A DNA stretch of 54,223 bases from an uncultured Collinsella sp. (GTDB lineage: Bacteria; Actinomycetota; Coriobacteriia; Coriobacteriales; Coriobacteriaceae), in assembly GCA_900758375.1 (NCBI GenBank), contig CAAERJ010000036.1, positions 1-54,223 of the forward strand, in the 5' to 3' direction. The number at the start of each line of letters is the position of its first letter. The stretch's first letter is position 1. Both the position numbers and the translations under genes were made by a program. Below are positions 1-10,121 of this stretch, piece after piece. The notes below the pieces were generated by a model. The model was not told the DNA's origin. It saw nothing but the letters and a program-made list of their open reading frames with translations, and made no database searches.

Positions 1-23
1 CGGGCGCCCCGGGGACGGACGAC

Positions 24-560
24 CTACTCCGTCTCGCCCGGTCGAGCGCCGCGAGCCAGGGCGTCCTGGTACTCCTTGACGGCCTTGAGCCTCTGCATGG
101 GCTTCAGTCGCTCGAACATGGTGTTGCCGTGCAGGTGATCGATCTCGTGCTGTAGGCACACGCAGAACAGGTCGCCTGTGGCCTCATAGCGAATCAGGTT
201 GGCATCCAGGTCATAAGCCTCGACGACGACATGGTCGGGACGCTCAATCTCGCAGCTAATGCCGGGGATGGACAGGCAGCCCTCGCTAAACGGCACCAGA
301 TGGTCGCTCTGCTCAACAATGACGGGATTGATGAGCACGTACGGATCGTAGTCGTTCTTGTCGCTGTAATCGCAGTCGATGGTGACAAGCTGAATGAGCT
401 CGCCGATCTGCGGGGCAGCCAGACCGCAACCACCGTTGTCGAACATCATCTTCTTCATCTTCTCGGCGAGTGCCTCGATCGCCGGGGTGATCTCCTCGAT
501 GACGGCGCACTCCTGGCGCAGTCGAGGGTCGGGCGACAGTACGATTCCGTTGGCTTCCAT
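24..560 (-). CDS. def: Peptide deformylase
   Basis: Removes the formyl group from the N-terminal methionine of nascent proteins in the cytosol. The 178-residue product carries all three family motifs in order: GCGLAAPQIG near residue 45, EGCLSIPG near residue 92 and the metal-binding QHEIDH near residue 137, so it should be active. Two ATGs lie six bases apart (566 and 560). I chose the second because the AAAGG Shine-Dalgarno sequence touches the first but sits six bases before the second. It follows priA by 18 bp on the same strand. The often-linked fmt gene could lie beyond the left edge but cannot be seen. Confidence 0.95.
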   Translation of the reverse strand: MEANGIVLSPDPRLRQECAVIEEITPAIEALAEKMKKMMFDNGGCGLAAPQIGELIQLVTIDCDYSDKNDYDPYVLINPVIVEQSDHLVPFSEGCLSIPGISCEIERPDHVVVEAYDLDANLIRYEATGDLFCVCLQHEIDHLHGNTMFERLKPMQRLKAVKEYQDALARGARPGETE

Positions 561-578
561 GGCCATCCTTTCGGGTTG

Positions 579-3032
579 CTACATCAAATCATAGGCGTCG
601 ACGTCAACGCTCACGCTCACGCCTCGCACGGAGCCCACCTCTTTGAGGCAGGCGTCGATATCATCAGAGACATGGTACCCTACGGGCGACTTCACAAGCA
701 GGTGGAAGCGATAACGGTCCTTAGCTCTCTCGATTACACATGAAGCCGGGCCCAGCACCTGCGGCACCGCGCTGCCCGCCCTCAAAAAGTCGGGAGCGGC
801 GGCATGCCAACGACGCTTGAGCAGCCTTGCGATGCGCCCGATATAGTCCTGCGCATTAGCACGATTCGCCGACCACACCAAAATGTTGACCAGGCGAACG
901 AACGGCGGATACAGGGCGTCGCGGCGCTGGTTCAGGTCATAGTCGGTAAAGATCGAACGGTCGTGCTCGGCAACGGCGCGAATGACCGGGTCCTCGGGCA
1001 GATAGGTCTGGATGATAACCTCGCCGGGACGATCGCCGCGACCGGCGCGGCCCGCAACCTGCTCCAGCAGATCGTAGGCGCGCTCCCCTGCTCTAAAATC
1101 GGGCAGCTTCAGCGCAAAGTCGGCATTGACCACGCCCACGAGCGTGACCTCGGGAAAGTCGAGGCCCTTTGCAATCATCTGAGTACCCAGCAGCACCGCG
1201 CAATCGGCGGCATCGAACTGCTCGAGCAGCTTTTTGTGTGCGTCTTTGCCGCGCGTGGAATCGGCGTCCATGCGAATGATAGCGACGTCGTCGGGCAGCA
1301 TCTGGTGCAGTGCGTCCTCGATCTGCTGCGTACCCAGGCCCATTTTTGCCAGGTAACGGCTACCGCATTTGGGACAGCGACTCGTGGGTGCAGGATAGGG
1401 CTGCACGCGCCAGGACGATCCGCAGGTGTGGCACTGCAGCGTGTGCGTGCGCTCGTGGTACGTGAGCGCGGTGGAGCAGTGGTTGCAGGTAGGCACGCAG
1501 CCGCATTCGCGGCACATCAGGAACGGCGCAAAGCCGCGGCGGTTGTGGAGCAACACGGCCTTCTCGCGGCGCTCGACTACGCGCTCCAGGCCTTCCATCA
1601 GCGGTTTAGAGAACATGGAGCGACTGCCATGTGCGAACTCGCGGCGCAGATCGGCAATGCGAACCGTAGGCAAAACGGCGTGCCCCGGGCGCTCGGGCAT
1701 CTCGACGCGCGTCCAGGTAGCGCCGTTGTACGTGCCGCGGCGGCAGCGGTCGAGGGCCTCGGCAGAAGGCGTGGCAGAGCCCAGTACGAGCGGGCACCGA
1801 TAGCGGCGTGCCATCTCGGCAGCAACCTCGCGCGCATGGTATCGCGGGCTGGAACCCTGCTTGTAGCTGGTCTCGTGCTCCTCGTCGATAATGATGAGGC
1901 CCAGGTCGCTGAGCGGGCAAAAGAGCGCCGAGCGGGCACCCACGACCACGCGAGCGGCACCGCTGGCGACCATATCCCACTGATCCAGACGCTCGCCGGC
2001 CGAAAGACGCGAATGGAACACAGCAACCGTCTCGCCAAAGCGCGAGCGGAAGCGGCCGACGGTCTGGGCCGTCAGCGAGATCTCGGGCACGAGCACGCAG
2101 GCTGAACGGCCGGCTGCCAGCACGCGCTCAATCGCCGAGAGGTAGACCTCGGTTTTGCCGGAACCGGTAACGCCATCGACCAGCACCACATCACCGTGAG
2201 CGTCCAAGCGGGCGCGCTCGATCTGCGCGAGCGCCTGCTGCTGGCCGTTGGTAAGGAAGACCGGCGCCTTGCCGCTCGCCGAGGACAGCGTGGTCTGCTC
2301 GCTACAGCCACGCCAGGCGCGGCGCTCCTCCACCACCACGACGCCACGTTTTTCGAGCGCCTTAATGGTCGCCGACATGCTGTTGTAGAGCAGGTTGAGG
2401 TCGCGCGTCGTGACCGGCCCGCATTGAAGTGCCTCGATGAGCTGGCGCTGGCGAACGGCGATCTTGGGCGGCGTATAGTCGAAGCCATCGGGCGTGAGCA
2501 TGACCCAGCGGTTTTGAATAGGCTTGACGGCGGGGCGTTCAACCGACCATGCGCCGTCATCGCCTTTGACCACGCGCGGGCTGCCGCCCGGAGGCAAAAA
2601 CAGGCGCAGGCACTCGGAAAGCGTTGCGACGTACTCGCGACTCATCCAGCGTGCGATACGGGCGGCCTCGGCGGTAAAGAGCGGTTTGCTGAGGATAGCC
2701 TCGATGGCTTTAATGCGCGCGGGGTCGAGGGCGTTGTTGCCCTGCAGGTCGCCCAGCTCGGGCGCGATGTCGACGATATAGCCCGCGGCCGCACGGTTGC
2801 CAAAATGGACTAGGACGGTGGAGCCGATCTGGGCATCGTTGGCGAGTGACTGCGGAATGCCGTAGGCAAACGGCTCGGACAGTGCACGGGTCGGGATGTC
2901 GAGAACCACGCTCGCGTAGGCGGCGACGGGCTCGGATGCGGGCTCGGGCTGCGCCGGAGCGGCAGCAGGGGCCGCGGACTTCGGAGCTTCCTTAGGTTCC
3001 GGCGAACCAAACAGCGAAAGTTGCTCGGCCAT
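579..3032 (-). CDS. priA: Primosomal protein N' (PriA helicase)
   Basis: Restarts stalled replication forks by unwinding and loading the primosome. The 817-residue protein has a PriA DNA-binding N-domain (YASVVLDIP near residue 40), Walker A GVTGSGKTE near residue 287, a DEEH box near residue 385, and a zinc cluster of paired CxxC motifs at about 505-555 starting CRECGC. These are the normal PriA parts. A 14-codon extension upstream is possible, but AGGAGGT lies nine bases before the ATG at 3032, which I take as the start. About 35 Ala/Pro-rich residues precede the folded region. It lies downstream of gltX, separated by a terminator. Confidence 0.95.
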   Translation of the reverse strand: MAEQLSLFGSPEPKEAPKSAAPAAAPAQPEPASEPVAAYASVVLDIPTRALSEPFAYGIPQSLANDAQIGSTVLVHFGNRAAAGYIVDIAPELGDLQGNNALDPARIKAIEAILSKPLFTAEAARIARWMSREYVATLSECLRLFLPPGGSPRVVKGDDGAWSVERPAVKPIQNRWVMLTPDGFDYTPPKIAVRQRQLIEALQCGPVTTRDLNLLYNSMSATIKALEKRGVVVVEERRAWRGCSEQTTLSSASGKAPVFLTNGQQQALAQIERARLDAHGDVVLVDGVTGSGKTEVYLSAIERVLAAGRSACVLVPEISLTAQTVGRFRSRFGETVAVFHSRLSAGERLDQWDMVASGAARVVVGARSALFCPLSDLGLIIIDEEHETSYKQGSSPRYHAREVAAEMARRYRCPLVLGSATPSAEALDRCRRGTYNGATWTRVEMPERPGHAVLPTVRIADLRREFAHGSRSMFSKPLMEGLERVVERREKAVLLHNRRGFAPFLMCRECGCVPTCNHCSTALTYHERTHTLQCHTCGSSWRVQPYPAPTSRCPKCGSRYLAKMGLGTQQIEDALHQMLPDDVAIIRMDADSTRGKDAHKKLLEQFDAADCAVLLGTQMIAKGLDFPEVTLVGVVNADFALKLPDFRAGERAYDLLEQVAGRAGRGDRPGEVIIQTYLPEDPVIRAVAEHDRSIFTDYDLNQRRDALYPPFVRLVNILVWSANRANAQDYIGRIARLLKRRWHAAAPDFLRAGSAVPQVLGPASCVIERAKDRYRFHLLVKSPVGYHVSDDIDACLKEVGSVRGVSVSVDVDAYDLM

Positions 3033-3071
3033 GGCCCCAGCACCTCCTATCCCATTCGTCTTTAGAAACAA

Positions 3072-3097
3072 GAGCCCCGCTCGGGTGAACGGGGCTC
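3072..3097 (-). terminator. Rho-independent terminator after gltX
   Basis: An 8-bp perfect stem (GAGCCCCG/CGGGGCTC) with a 10-base loop is followed on the minus strand by TTGTTT. It lies between the gltX stop and the priA start, so it should end gltX transcripts. The U-run is short, so read-through into priA is possible. Confidence 0.65.
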
Positions 3098-3120
3098 GGA
3101 TACAAGCGTTTACGCAGCTG

Positions 3121-4596
3121 CTACAGCGCCATCGTGCGGGCGCGGTCGATGCGCGCCAGGCAGTCGTCGCGGCCGACGAGCGCCATGGTCTCGCCCAGCG
3201 GGGGGCTCACCATGTTGCCACAGACGGCGACTCGCACAGCTTGGAACACCACGCGCTTCTTGAGGTCCATCTGCTCGGGCAGCGGCTCAAGCGCAGCGTC
3301 GATGTTCATGGCCGTCCACTCGTCCACGCCCTCGAGCGCGGCCTTGGCGGTATCCAGAATGGCGCCCATGCCTTCCTTGGCCAGGCCCTTGTTGACGGAT
3401 TTCTCGTCATACTCGAGCGTCTCGGCCGTAGCAAAGATGGGAGCGGCGACGGTCACGGCGTCGGCCGGCATCTTGGTGCGCGGCTTGACGATAGCGGCAA
3501 GCGCATCGATCCAATCCTCGCCGTACTCGACATTACCCTCGATGAGACCCGCCTCGTGCAGCTCGGGGACCATGATCTCGTCGGCAAACTGAGCATCGGA
3601 CATGCCGTTGATGTATTCGGCATTGACCCAGTCGAGCTTCTTGGGGTCGAAGGTCGCCGGGTTCTTGGAGATGCGGTCGAGCGAAAACTTACTGGCCAGG
3701 ACATCGCGCGGGATGATCGTGGTCTCGCCGTCGAGCGACCAGCCGAGCAGCGCCAGATAGTTGACGAACGCGTCAGGCAGGTAGCCCGCATCGCGGTACT
3801 CCTCCACCGAGGTGGCGCCGTGGCGCTTGGAGAGCTTCTTGCCGTCGGAGCCCAGAATCATGGAGATGTGGGCGAACGTGGGCACGGGCGCGCCGAGAGC
3901 CTCGTAAACCATGACCTGGCGCGGGGTGTTGGACAGGTGATCGTCGCCGCGGATGACGTGGGTAATCTTCATCATGGCGTCGTCGACGACGGTCGCGAAG
4001 TTGTACGTGGGCGTGCCGTCGGAGCGGAAGATGACAAAGTCGTCGAGCTCCTTGGCATCGAAGGTCACCTCGCCGTGAACGGCGTCGTGGATGACGACGT
4101 CGCCGCGGTCCTCGGGCACCTTGATGCGCAGGACGTAGGGTTCGCCGGACTCGATGCGGCGGCGCGCCTCCTCGGGATCAAGATCGCGGCAGCGGCGCTG
4201 ATAGCCCTGGAAGGGATCCTTGCGCTCCTGCGCGGCCTTGCGGTCGACCTCGAGCTGCTCCTTGGTGCAGAAGCAGGGATAGGCCTTGCCCTCGTCCCAG
4301 AGCTTCTGGGCGGCCTGCTTGTACAGGTCCAGGCGCTCGGTCTGTGCATAGGGGCCAAAGTCGCCGCCCACCTCGGGACCCTCGTCCCAGTCCAGGCCCA
4401 GCCAACGCATGGCGCGCAGGATAATCTGCGTGTTCTCGTCGGTGGAACGGGTGGGGTCGGTGTCGTCGATGCGCAGGATGAACGTGCCGCCGTTTGCGCG
4501 GGCAAAAGCCCAGTTATAGATAGCGGTGCGGGCGCCGCCGATGTGCAGCTTGCCCGTCGGTGAGGGTGCAAAGCGGACGCGAACGTCTGATGCCAT
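3121..4596 (-). CDS. gltX: Glutamyl-tRNA synthetase
   Basis: Charges tRNA-Glu with glutamate. The 491-residue product begins with the class I signature RFAPSPTGKLHIGG (residues 6-19, the HIGH equivalent) and has DGKKLSKRHG near residue 250 (the KMSKS equivalent). The C-terminal half is the anticodon-binding domain. The start at 4596 is preceded by GAGGAG at a good distance; the frame is open 24 codons further upstream but without a ribosome site. A TATACT box about 40 bp upstream may be the -10 element. Two tRNA-Glu genes lie 11 kb away. Confidence 0.96.
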   Translation of the reverse strand: MASDVRVRFAPSPTGKLHIGGARTAIYNWAFARANGGTFILRIDDTDPTRSTDENTQIILRAMRWLGLDWDEGPEVGGDFGPYAQTERLDLYKQAAQKLWDEGKAYPCFCTKEQLEVDRKAAQERKDPFQGYQRRCRDLDPEEARRRIESGEPYVLRIKVPEDRGDVVIHDAVHGEVTFDAKELDDFVIFRSDGTPTYNFATVVDDAMMKITHVIRGDDHLSNTPRQVMVYEALGAPVPTFAHISMILGSDGKKLSKRHGATSVEEYRDAGYLPDAFVNYLALLGWSLDGETTIIPRDVLASKFSLDRISKNPATFDPKKLDWVNAEYINGMSDAQFADEIMVPELHEAGLIEGNVEYGEDWIDALAAIVKPRTKMPADAVTVAAPIFATAETLEYDEKSVNKGLAKEGMGAILDTAKAALEGVDEWTAMNIDAALEPLPEQMDLKKRVVFQAVRVAVCGNMVSPPLGETMALVGRDDCLARIDRARTMAL

Positions 4597-4681
4597 GGAA
4601 ATCTCCTCGATTGCAGGATGGATGTCTAACCGCACCAGTATAAAGCAACAATGCCCACCTCCGCACAAAGGGCATCGACCT

Positions 4682-4770
4682 ACTCATTGGGGACAGGCTT
4701 AAATGACCAGTCGTATGGGACGTTCTTAGCTTAAGGCTGGTCATTTAAGCCTGTCCCCAATGAGTAGGTG
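4682..4770. repeat. Long inverted repeat with GGGGAC core
   Basis: Arms of about 33 bp, perfectly complementary, surround a loop of about 23 bases. Each arm holds ATTGGGGACAGGC or its complement. It sits between the divergent gltX and metK genes. The loop holds a second GGGACGTTCTTA block like the element at 49.1 kb, so this may be a composite of two related repeats. There is no U-run next to it, so a terminator role is not obvious. Confidence 0.85.
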
Positions 4771-4874
4771 CGGAAAGGGTGTGAATATTCGTTTAACGCG
4801 CTATGATGTGCCCTTGCATACAGAGCCCGGCGGAATGGTAACGGTCGCCGGGACGCGTTTTTGAAAGGACAATC

Positions 4875-6155
<1,281 letters not shown>

Positions 6156-6192
6156 GCTAACTCGAAAAGCTACAGCCAAATAACAACGCACC

Positions 6193-6227
6193 AAAAGAAG
6201 TACCGGCCCCAACCGGTACTTCTTTTT
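6193..6227 (+). terminator. Rho-independent terminator after metK
   Basis: An 11-bp stem, GAAGTACCGG(C) paired with its complement, closes a short C/A loop and is followed by TTTTTT. It starts about 40 bp after the metK stop codon. Confidence 0.9.
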
Positions 6228-6322
6228 TATTTAAAGGTGGTGAAGATGAGCCTACCTGGGACATGGAATAAATCACAGGCCTATAAATTTTGCAGCAGAG
6301 CGACTCCAACCATGTATCCTAA

Positions 6323-6443
6323 GTTCCGAGGGCTTTAGTATTTGGTCGATCGCGAGTTCCGCACGAGCCGGAGGCCACTTAATGTGGCCTCCGTGCGAGC
6401 AGGACTGTCCGAGCAGGCGACCAAATACTAAAGCCCTCGGAAC
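6323..6443. repeat. Nested inverted repeat upstream of sdaA
   Basis: Perfect 26-bp arms (6323-6348 and 6418-6443, beginning GTTCCGAGGGCTTTAG) enclose a second hairpin at 6369-6392 with a 10-bp stem, CGGAGGCCAC, and a four-base loop. It fills most of the 343-bp gap between metK and sdaA and would lie in the sdaA leader if transcription starts upstream. It could be a regulatory RNA or a mobile palindromic repeat; sequence alone does not decide. It lacks the GGGAC core of the other hairpins. Confidence 0.8.
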
Positions 6444-6498
6444 GGCGGGACAGAGTATGCCCCGCCCCTCGGGACGACGGGATAGATAAGGAGCATCC

Positions 6499-8106
6499 AT
6501 GGCAGGCAAGCCGCAAACACTAGCTACGACCTCGGCATTCGAGATCTTGGGCCCCGTCATGGTCGGCCCCAGTTCGTCACACACCGCCGGTGCCCTGCGC
6601 TGCGCCCAGGTTGCCGCTAGCCTGCTGGAAGGCCGCATCACCAAGGTCACCTTTGGCCTGTGGAACTCCTTTGCCCACACCTACCGCGGTCACGGCACCG
6701 ATCGCGCGCTCGTCGCGGGCATCCTGGGCCTCGATACCGACGACGAGAACATCAAGCAGGCCTTTGACCTCGCGCGCGAGCAGGGCCTCGACTATCACTT
6801 TGAAATTAAAGGCGACGACGCCTCCATCCACCCCAACACCGTCGACATTGACATGGTCGATGACACGGGCGCCACGGCACAGGTCCGCGGCGAAAGCCTC
6901 GGCGGAGGCAAGATGCGCATCAGCCGCATCAACGGCGTCGGCGTCGACATCTCGGGCATGTATTCCACGCTCTTCGTGGCACACCAGGACGTCCCCGGCG
7001 TGCTCGCAGCGCTCACGAACCTGCTTGCCTACGCACACGTGAACATCGCCTTCTGCCGCACCTACCGCACCGAGGTGGGAGGCCAGGCCTATTCCGTCTT
7101 TGAGACCGACGGCGCTCCCGACGACACCGTCGTCCCCATGCTGCGCAAGCTCGACAATGTCGATTACGCCACGTTTATCGAGCTCCCGGGCTCGGCCTCA
7201 TCGCTCTCCCCCGGTGTCTCGGCCAAGGAGATCTTCGACGACGGCGAGCAGTTGCTCGATGCGTGCGCCGAGCTAGGCCTGAATATCGGCGCCGTTATGG
7301 CCGTGCGCGAGGCGCGTCTAACCGGCGAGGCCCATGCTATCGCAGCCATGCACCGCGTGCTCGACGTCATGCGCGAGGAGACCACGGCCCCCATCGCCAA
7401 TCCGCAGCGATCGCTCGGCGGGCTTATCGGCGGCGAGGCCAAGCTCGTCGATGCCACTTGCCGCAACGATTTGAGCGCAAGTCTGATGGGCCCCGTTCAG
7501 ACCGATGCCGTGGCCCGCGCGATGGCCGTGCTCGAGCGCTCCGCCACCATGGGCGTGATCGTTGCCGCCCCCACGGCCGGCTCCGCGGGCGTCGTCCCCG
7601 GCTGCGTGCTGGCGCTCGCCGATCACCTCCAGCTCGACGATGAACAGGTCATGGATGCCCTCTACTGCGCCGCCGCCATCGGCCTCAACCTCACCACGAG
7701 CGCCTGCGTCGCCGGCGCCGAGGGCGGATGCCAGGCCGAGGTTGGAAGCGCTGCCGCCATGGCCGCCGCCGCGCTGGTCCAGATGATGGGCGGCACGCCC
7801 GAGCAAGCGCTCGACGCCAGCTCCATCGCACTGAGCAACCTGTTGGGACTCGTTTGCGACCCCGTCGGAGGCCTTGTCGAGGTGCCCTGCCAAAACCGCA
7901 ACGCCATCGGCGTGGCCGCGGCCTTCAGCTCGGCGCAGCTCGCCCTCGCCGGCATCAAGAGCCTGGTGCCGTTTGACCAGATGGCGCACGTGATGCTCTC
8001 GGTGGGCCACGCCCTACCTGCCACGTTACGCGAGACGGCCAAGGGCGGCATCGCACAGGCTCCGGCAGCGCTTTCGGCGTGCGCGAAATGCGGAATATGC
8101 GGATAG
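6499..8106 (+). CDS. sdaA: L-serine ammonia-lyase, one-chain iron-sulfur type with ACT domain
   Basis: Converts L-serine to pyruvate and ammonia. The 535-residue chain joins the beta domain (GPVMVGPSSSHTAGA near residue 16), an ACT-like region at about 157-230 (HQDVPGVLAAL) and the alpha domain at about 255-535. Conserved cysteines that should hold the [4Fe-4S] cluster appear near 402, 411 and 453 (ACVAGAEGGC, LVCDPVGG). E. coli SdaA is fused but lacks the ACT insert; Bacillus has ACT on a separate beta chain. The protein ends in a small cysteine cluster, CAKCGICG. AAGGAG precedes the ATG. Confidence 0.93.
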   Translation: MAGKPQTLATTSAFEILGPVMVGPSSSHTAGALRCAQVAASLLEGRITKVTFGLWNSFAHTYRGHGTDRALVAGILGLDTDDENIKQAFDLAREQGLDYHFEIKGDDASIHPNTVDIDMVDDTGATAQVRGESLGGGKMRISRINGVGVDISGMYSTLFVAHQDVPGVLAALTNLLAYAHVNIAFCRTYRTEVGGQAYSVFETDGAPDDTVVPMLRKLDNVDYATFIELPGSASSLSPGVSAKEIFDDGEQLLDACAELGLNIGAVMAVREARLTGEAHAIAAMHRVLDVMREETTAPIANPQRSLGGLIGGEAKLVDATCRNDLSASLMGPVQTDAVARAMAVLERSATMGVIVAAPTAGSAGVVPGCVLALADHLQLDDEQVMDALYCAAAIGLNLTTSACVAGAEGGCQAEVGSAAAMAAAALVQMMGGTPEQALDASSIALSNLLGLVCDPVGGLVEVPCQNRNAIGVAAAFSSAQLALAGIKSLVPFDQMAHVMLSVGHALPATLRETAKGGIAQAPAALSACAKCGICG

Positions 8107-8118
8107 TGAGCAAAAGCG

Positions 8119-8152
8119 AACGATAGGTGGGACATATGTCCCACCTATCGTT
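8119..8152. repeat. Perfect 34-bp palindrome with GGGAC core after sdaA
   Basis: AACGATAGGTGGGACAT is followed at once by its exact reverse complement, with no unpaired loop. It begins 13 bp after the sdaA stop codon and may end or protect the transcript. It shares the GGGAC core with the other intergenic hairpins. Confidence 0.85.
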
Positions 8153-8256
8153 TATCGCCACTGTTTTCGTAACACAAGCAACTGCGTAATCGCTATAATT
8201 CAAGCCCAGTTAAAACACGATGAGCCGCAAGGCGAAACTCGAAGGAAATATACACG

Positions 8257-9993
8257 ATGTCGCAAATCGACCGCAGCCAACTGATCCCAGATCCGCAACA
8301 GCCCAGCAGGCAGCCCGGAGGAATCCAATCGCCGCGTCCCGTCGCGCCAGCCCATGGTCAACAGCACGGCGCGGCAAATACCTCCCCGCGCCCCAATCGG
8401 GGCCAGCATCAGCAGCGTCAGCAGCGTTCCGCACATGGCGCCGGTCACAACCAGGGCCCTTCGCACACTCGAGTTTCCAACAACCGCGGCCCCGCCAACA
8501 ACCGCTCCGCAAAGGGCAATAAGACGGGTGGCAAGACGGCGTTCTTCGTCGTCCTCGGCCTCGTCGCCATCGTCTATATCGTGGGCGTCGTGACGTTTTC
8601 GCAGATTGCCTACCCCAACACTACCATCGCCGGCGTCGACATCTCGTTTTCCAACGCCTCTTCCGCCGCTACCAAGGTCAACTCAGCGTGGAAGCACTAC
8701 AAGCTCACCGTTTCGGGAGATGACTTTAGCTGGACCTATCAGCCCGAATCCGACGAGCCCATCGTCGACGGCGAGGCAGCTGCCCACGAGATTATCGGCA
8801 GCAACGAGCCGCTGCTGTGGCCCTCGCGCCTGATTGCCTCGCTCGGCGGCAAGAACGTTAGCACGACCAAAAACGGTACCATTGACCTGGAACAGGACGT
8901 CGACCTGTCCATGCTCTCGGACGCCTTTGACCAAAAGCAGTTCGAAGGGGATCTGGGTGCCGCCATCGACGCATTCAACGAGGGCCGCTCGGGTACCTTT
9001 GAGGCATCGAGCTCCTACGACGAGAAGGCAGGCAAGTTCACGATCGAGAAGGCCCGCTCCAACGAAAAGCTCAACCGCGAGCATGTCATTAAGTATGCGG
9101 AGATCGAGCTCGCGTCGCTGGCCGAGACCGTCGATCTTACGAAGCTCGGCAACGATGCCTACGAGCCGCTCAACGGCACGCTCACCAACGACCAGATCCA
9201 GGCCGCATGCGATGCCGCGAACAACTTCCTGGGCGTTAACGTGACCCTTAAGCTCAACGGCAACGATGCCGGCAAGGTCGACGGCAGCTCGGTGCTGCAG
9301 TGGATCAGCTTTGCCGACCCCGCGAACCCCACACTCGACACCTCCCAGATCAGCAACTGGGCAGCAGACCTCGCCAATGGCTTTAACACCGTGGGCTCCA
9401 CTCGCTGGTGGACGCGCGCCGATGGCAAGCAGTGCGCCGTCGAAGGCGGTGACTTTGGTTGGTCCATCGACAGCAGCTCGCTCGCCAAACAGGTCGAGGA
9501 TGCTATTAACAACAAGCAGACCGGCGAGATTGAGATCAAGTACTCCCAGAAGGCCGACACCTTCACCGCCAAGGGCGAGCCCGATTGGAAAGCGTATATC
9601 GACGTCGACCTGTCCGAGCAGCACGCGCGCTACTATGACGAGAGCGGCAATATCGTTTGGGAGGCCAACTTTATTTCCGGCAAACCGGGCGAAGACGCCA
9701 CCCCCGAGGGCGTGTGGCAGATCAACAGCAACGACGGCGCCACCAAGCTTATCGGCGCCAAGGACCCCAAGACCGGTAAGCCCAAATACGAGAGCCCGGT
9801 GAGCTACTGGATGCCGTTTGAGGGCAACATGGTTGGCTTCCACGACGCTACCTGGCAAAACGATTCGAGTTTCGATAGTGCCGAATCGTATAAATGGTGC
9901 GGTAGCCACGGCTGCATCAATCTGCGCCTGGCCGATGCCAAGGCGCTCCACGACTGCATCAGCGTCGGTCTGTGCGTGGTCGTCCACTCCTAG
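8257..9993 (+). CDS. L,D-transpeptidase with N-terminal membrane anchor
   Basis: Probably forms 3-3 peptidoglycan cross-links or attaches proteins outside the membrane. Residues 1-95 are a basic Gln/Pro/Asn-rich cytosolic tail. A membrane helix follows (AFFVVLGLVAIVYIVGVV, about 98-115). A peptidoglycan-binding-type region spans roughly 120-430. The YkuD catalytic domain is last: SHGCINLR near residue 551 with the catalytic Cys at about 553 and an upstream His in VGFHDATW. All expected catalytic residues are present. A TATAAT box lies at 8194-8199, but no good -35 is seen. The gene appears monocistronic. Confidence 0.9.
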   Translation: MSQIDRSQLIPDPQQPSRQPGGIQSPRPVAPAHGQQHGAANTSPRPNRGQHQQRQQRSAHGAGHNQGPSHTRVSNNRGPANNRSAKGNKTGGKTAFFVVLGLVAIVYIVGVVTFSQIAYPNTTIAGVDISFSNASSAATKVNSAWKHYKLTVSGDDFSWTYQPESDEPIVDGEAAAHEIIGSNEPLLWPSRLIASLGGKNVSTTKNGTIDLEQDVDLSMLSDAFDQKQFEGDLGAAIDAFNEGRSGTFEASSSYDEKAGKFTIEKARSNEKLNREHVIKYAEIELASLAETVDLTKLGNDAYEPLNGTLTNDQIQAACDAANNFLGVNVTLKLNGNDAGKVDGSSVLQWISFADPANPTLDTSQISNWAADLANGFNTVGSTRWWTRADGKQCAVEGGDFGWSIDSSSLAKQVEDAINNKQTGEIEIKYSQKADTFTAKGEPDWKAYIDVDLSEQHARYYDESGNIVWEANFISGKPGEDATPEGVWQINSNDGATKLIGAKDPKTGKPKYESPVSYWMPFEGNMVGFHDATWQNDSSFDSAESYKWCGSHGCINLRLADAKALHDCISVGLCVVVHS

Positions 9994-10121
9994 CACATCT
10001 CGCGTGTCACAACAAAGCTCAGCGTCACCTACCTTTCGATGTTGAAAGAATCGCGCCTGTGTGCCCGCCCCAACCGGTGGGCGCATATACTTATCGCGGT
10101 AAGTTCTATAAAGGAGACGCT

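Noticed and set aside
4597..4874. Possible SAM riboswitch upstream of metK
   Set aside because: The leader after the inverted repeat is only about 100 bp and shows none of the SAM-I/II/IV core sequences or a terminator.
10019..10121. A GC-rich hairpin (TGCCCGCC ... GGTGGGCGCA) between the L,D-transpeptidase and adaptor genes as a terminator
   Set aside because: The stem is imperfect and no U-run follows, so I did not list it.
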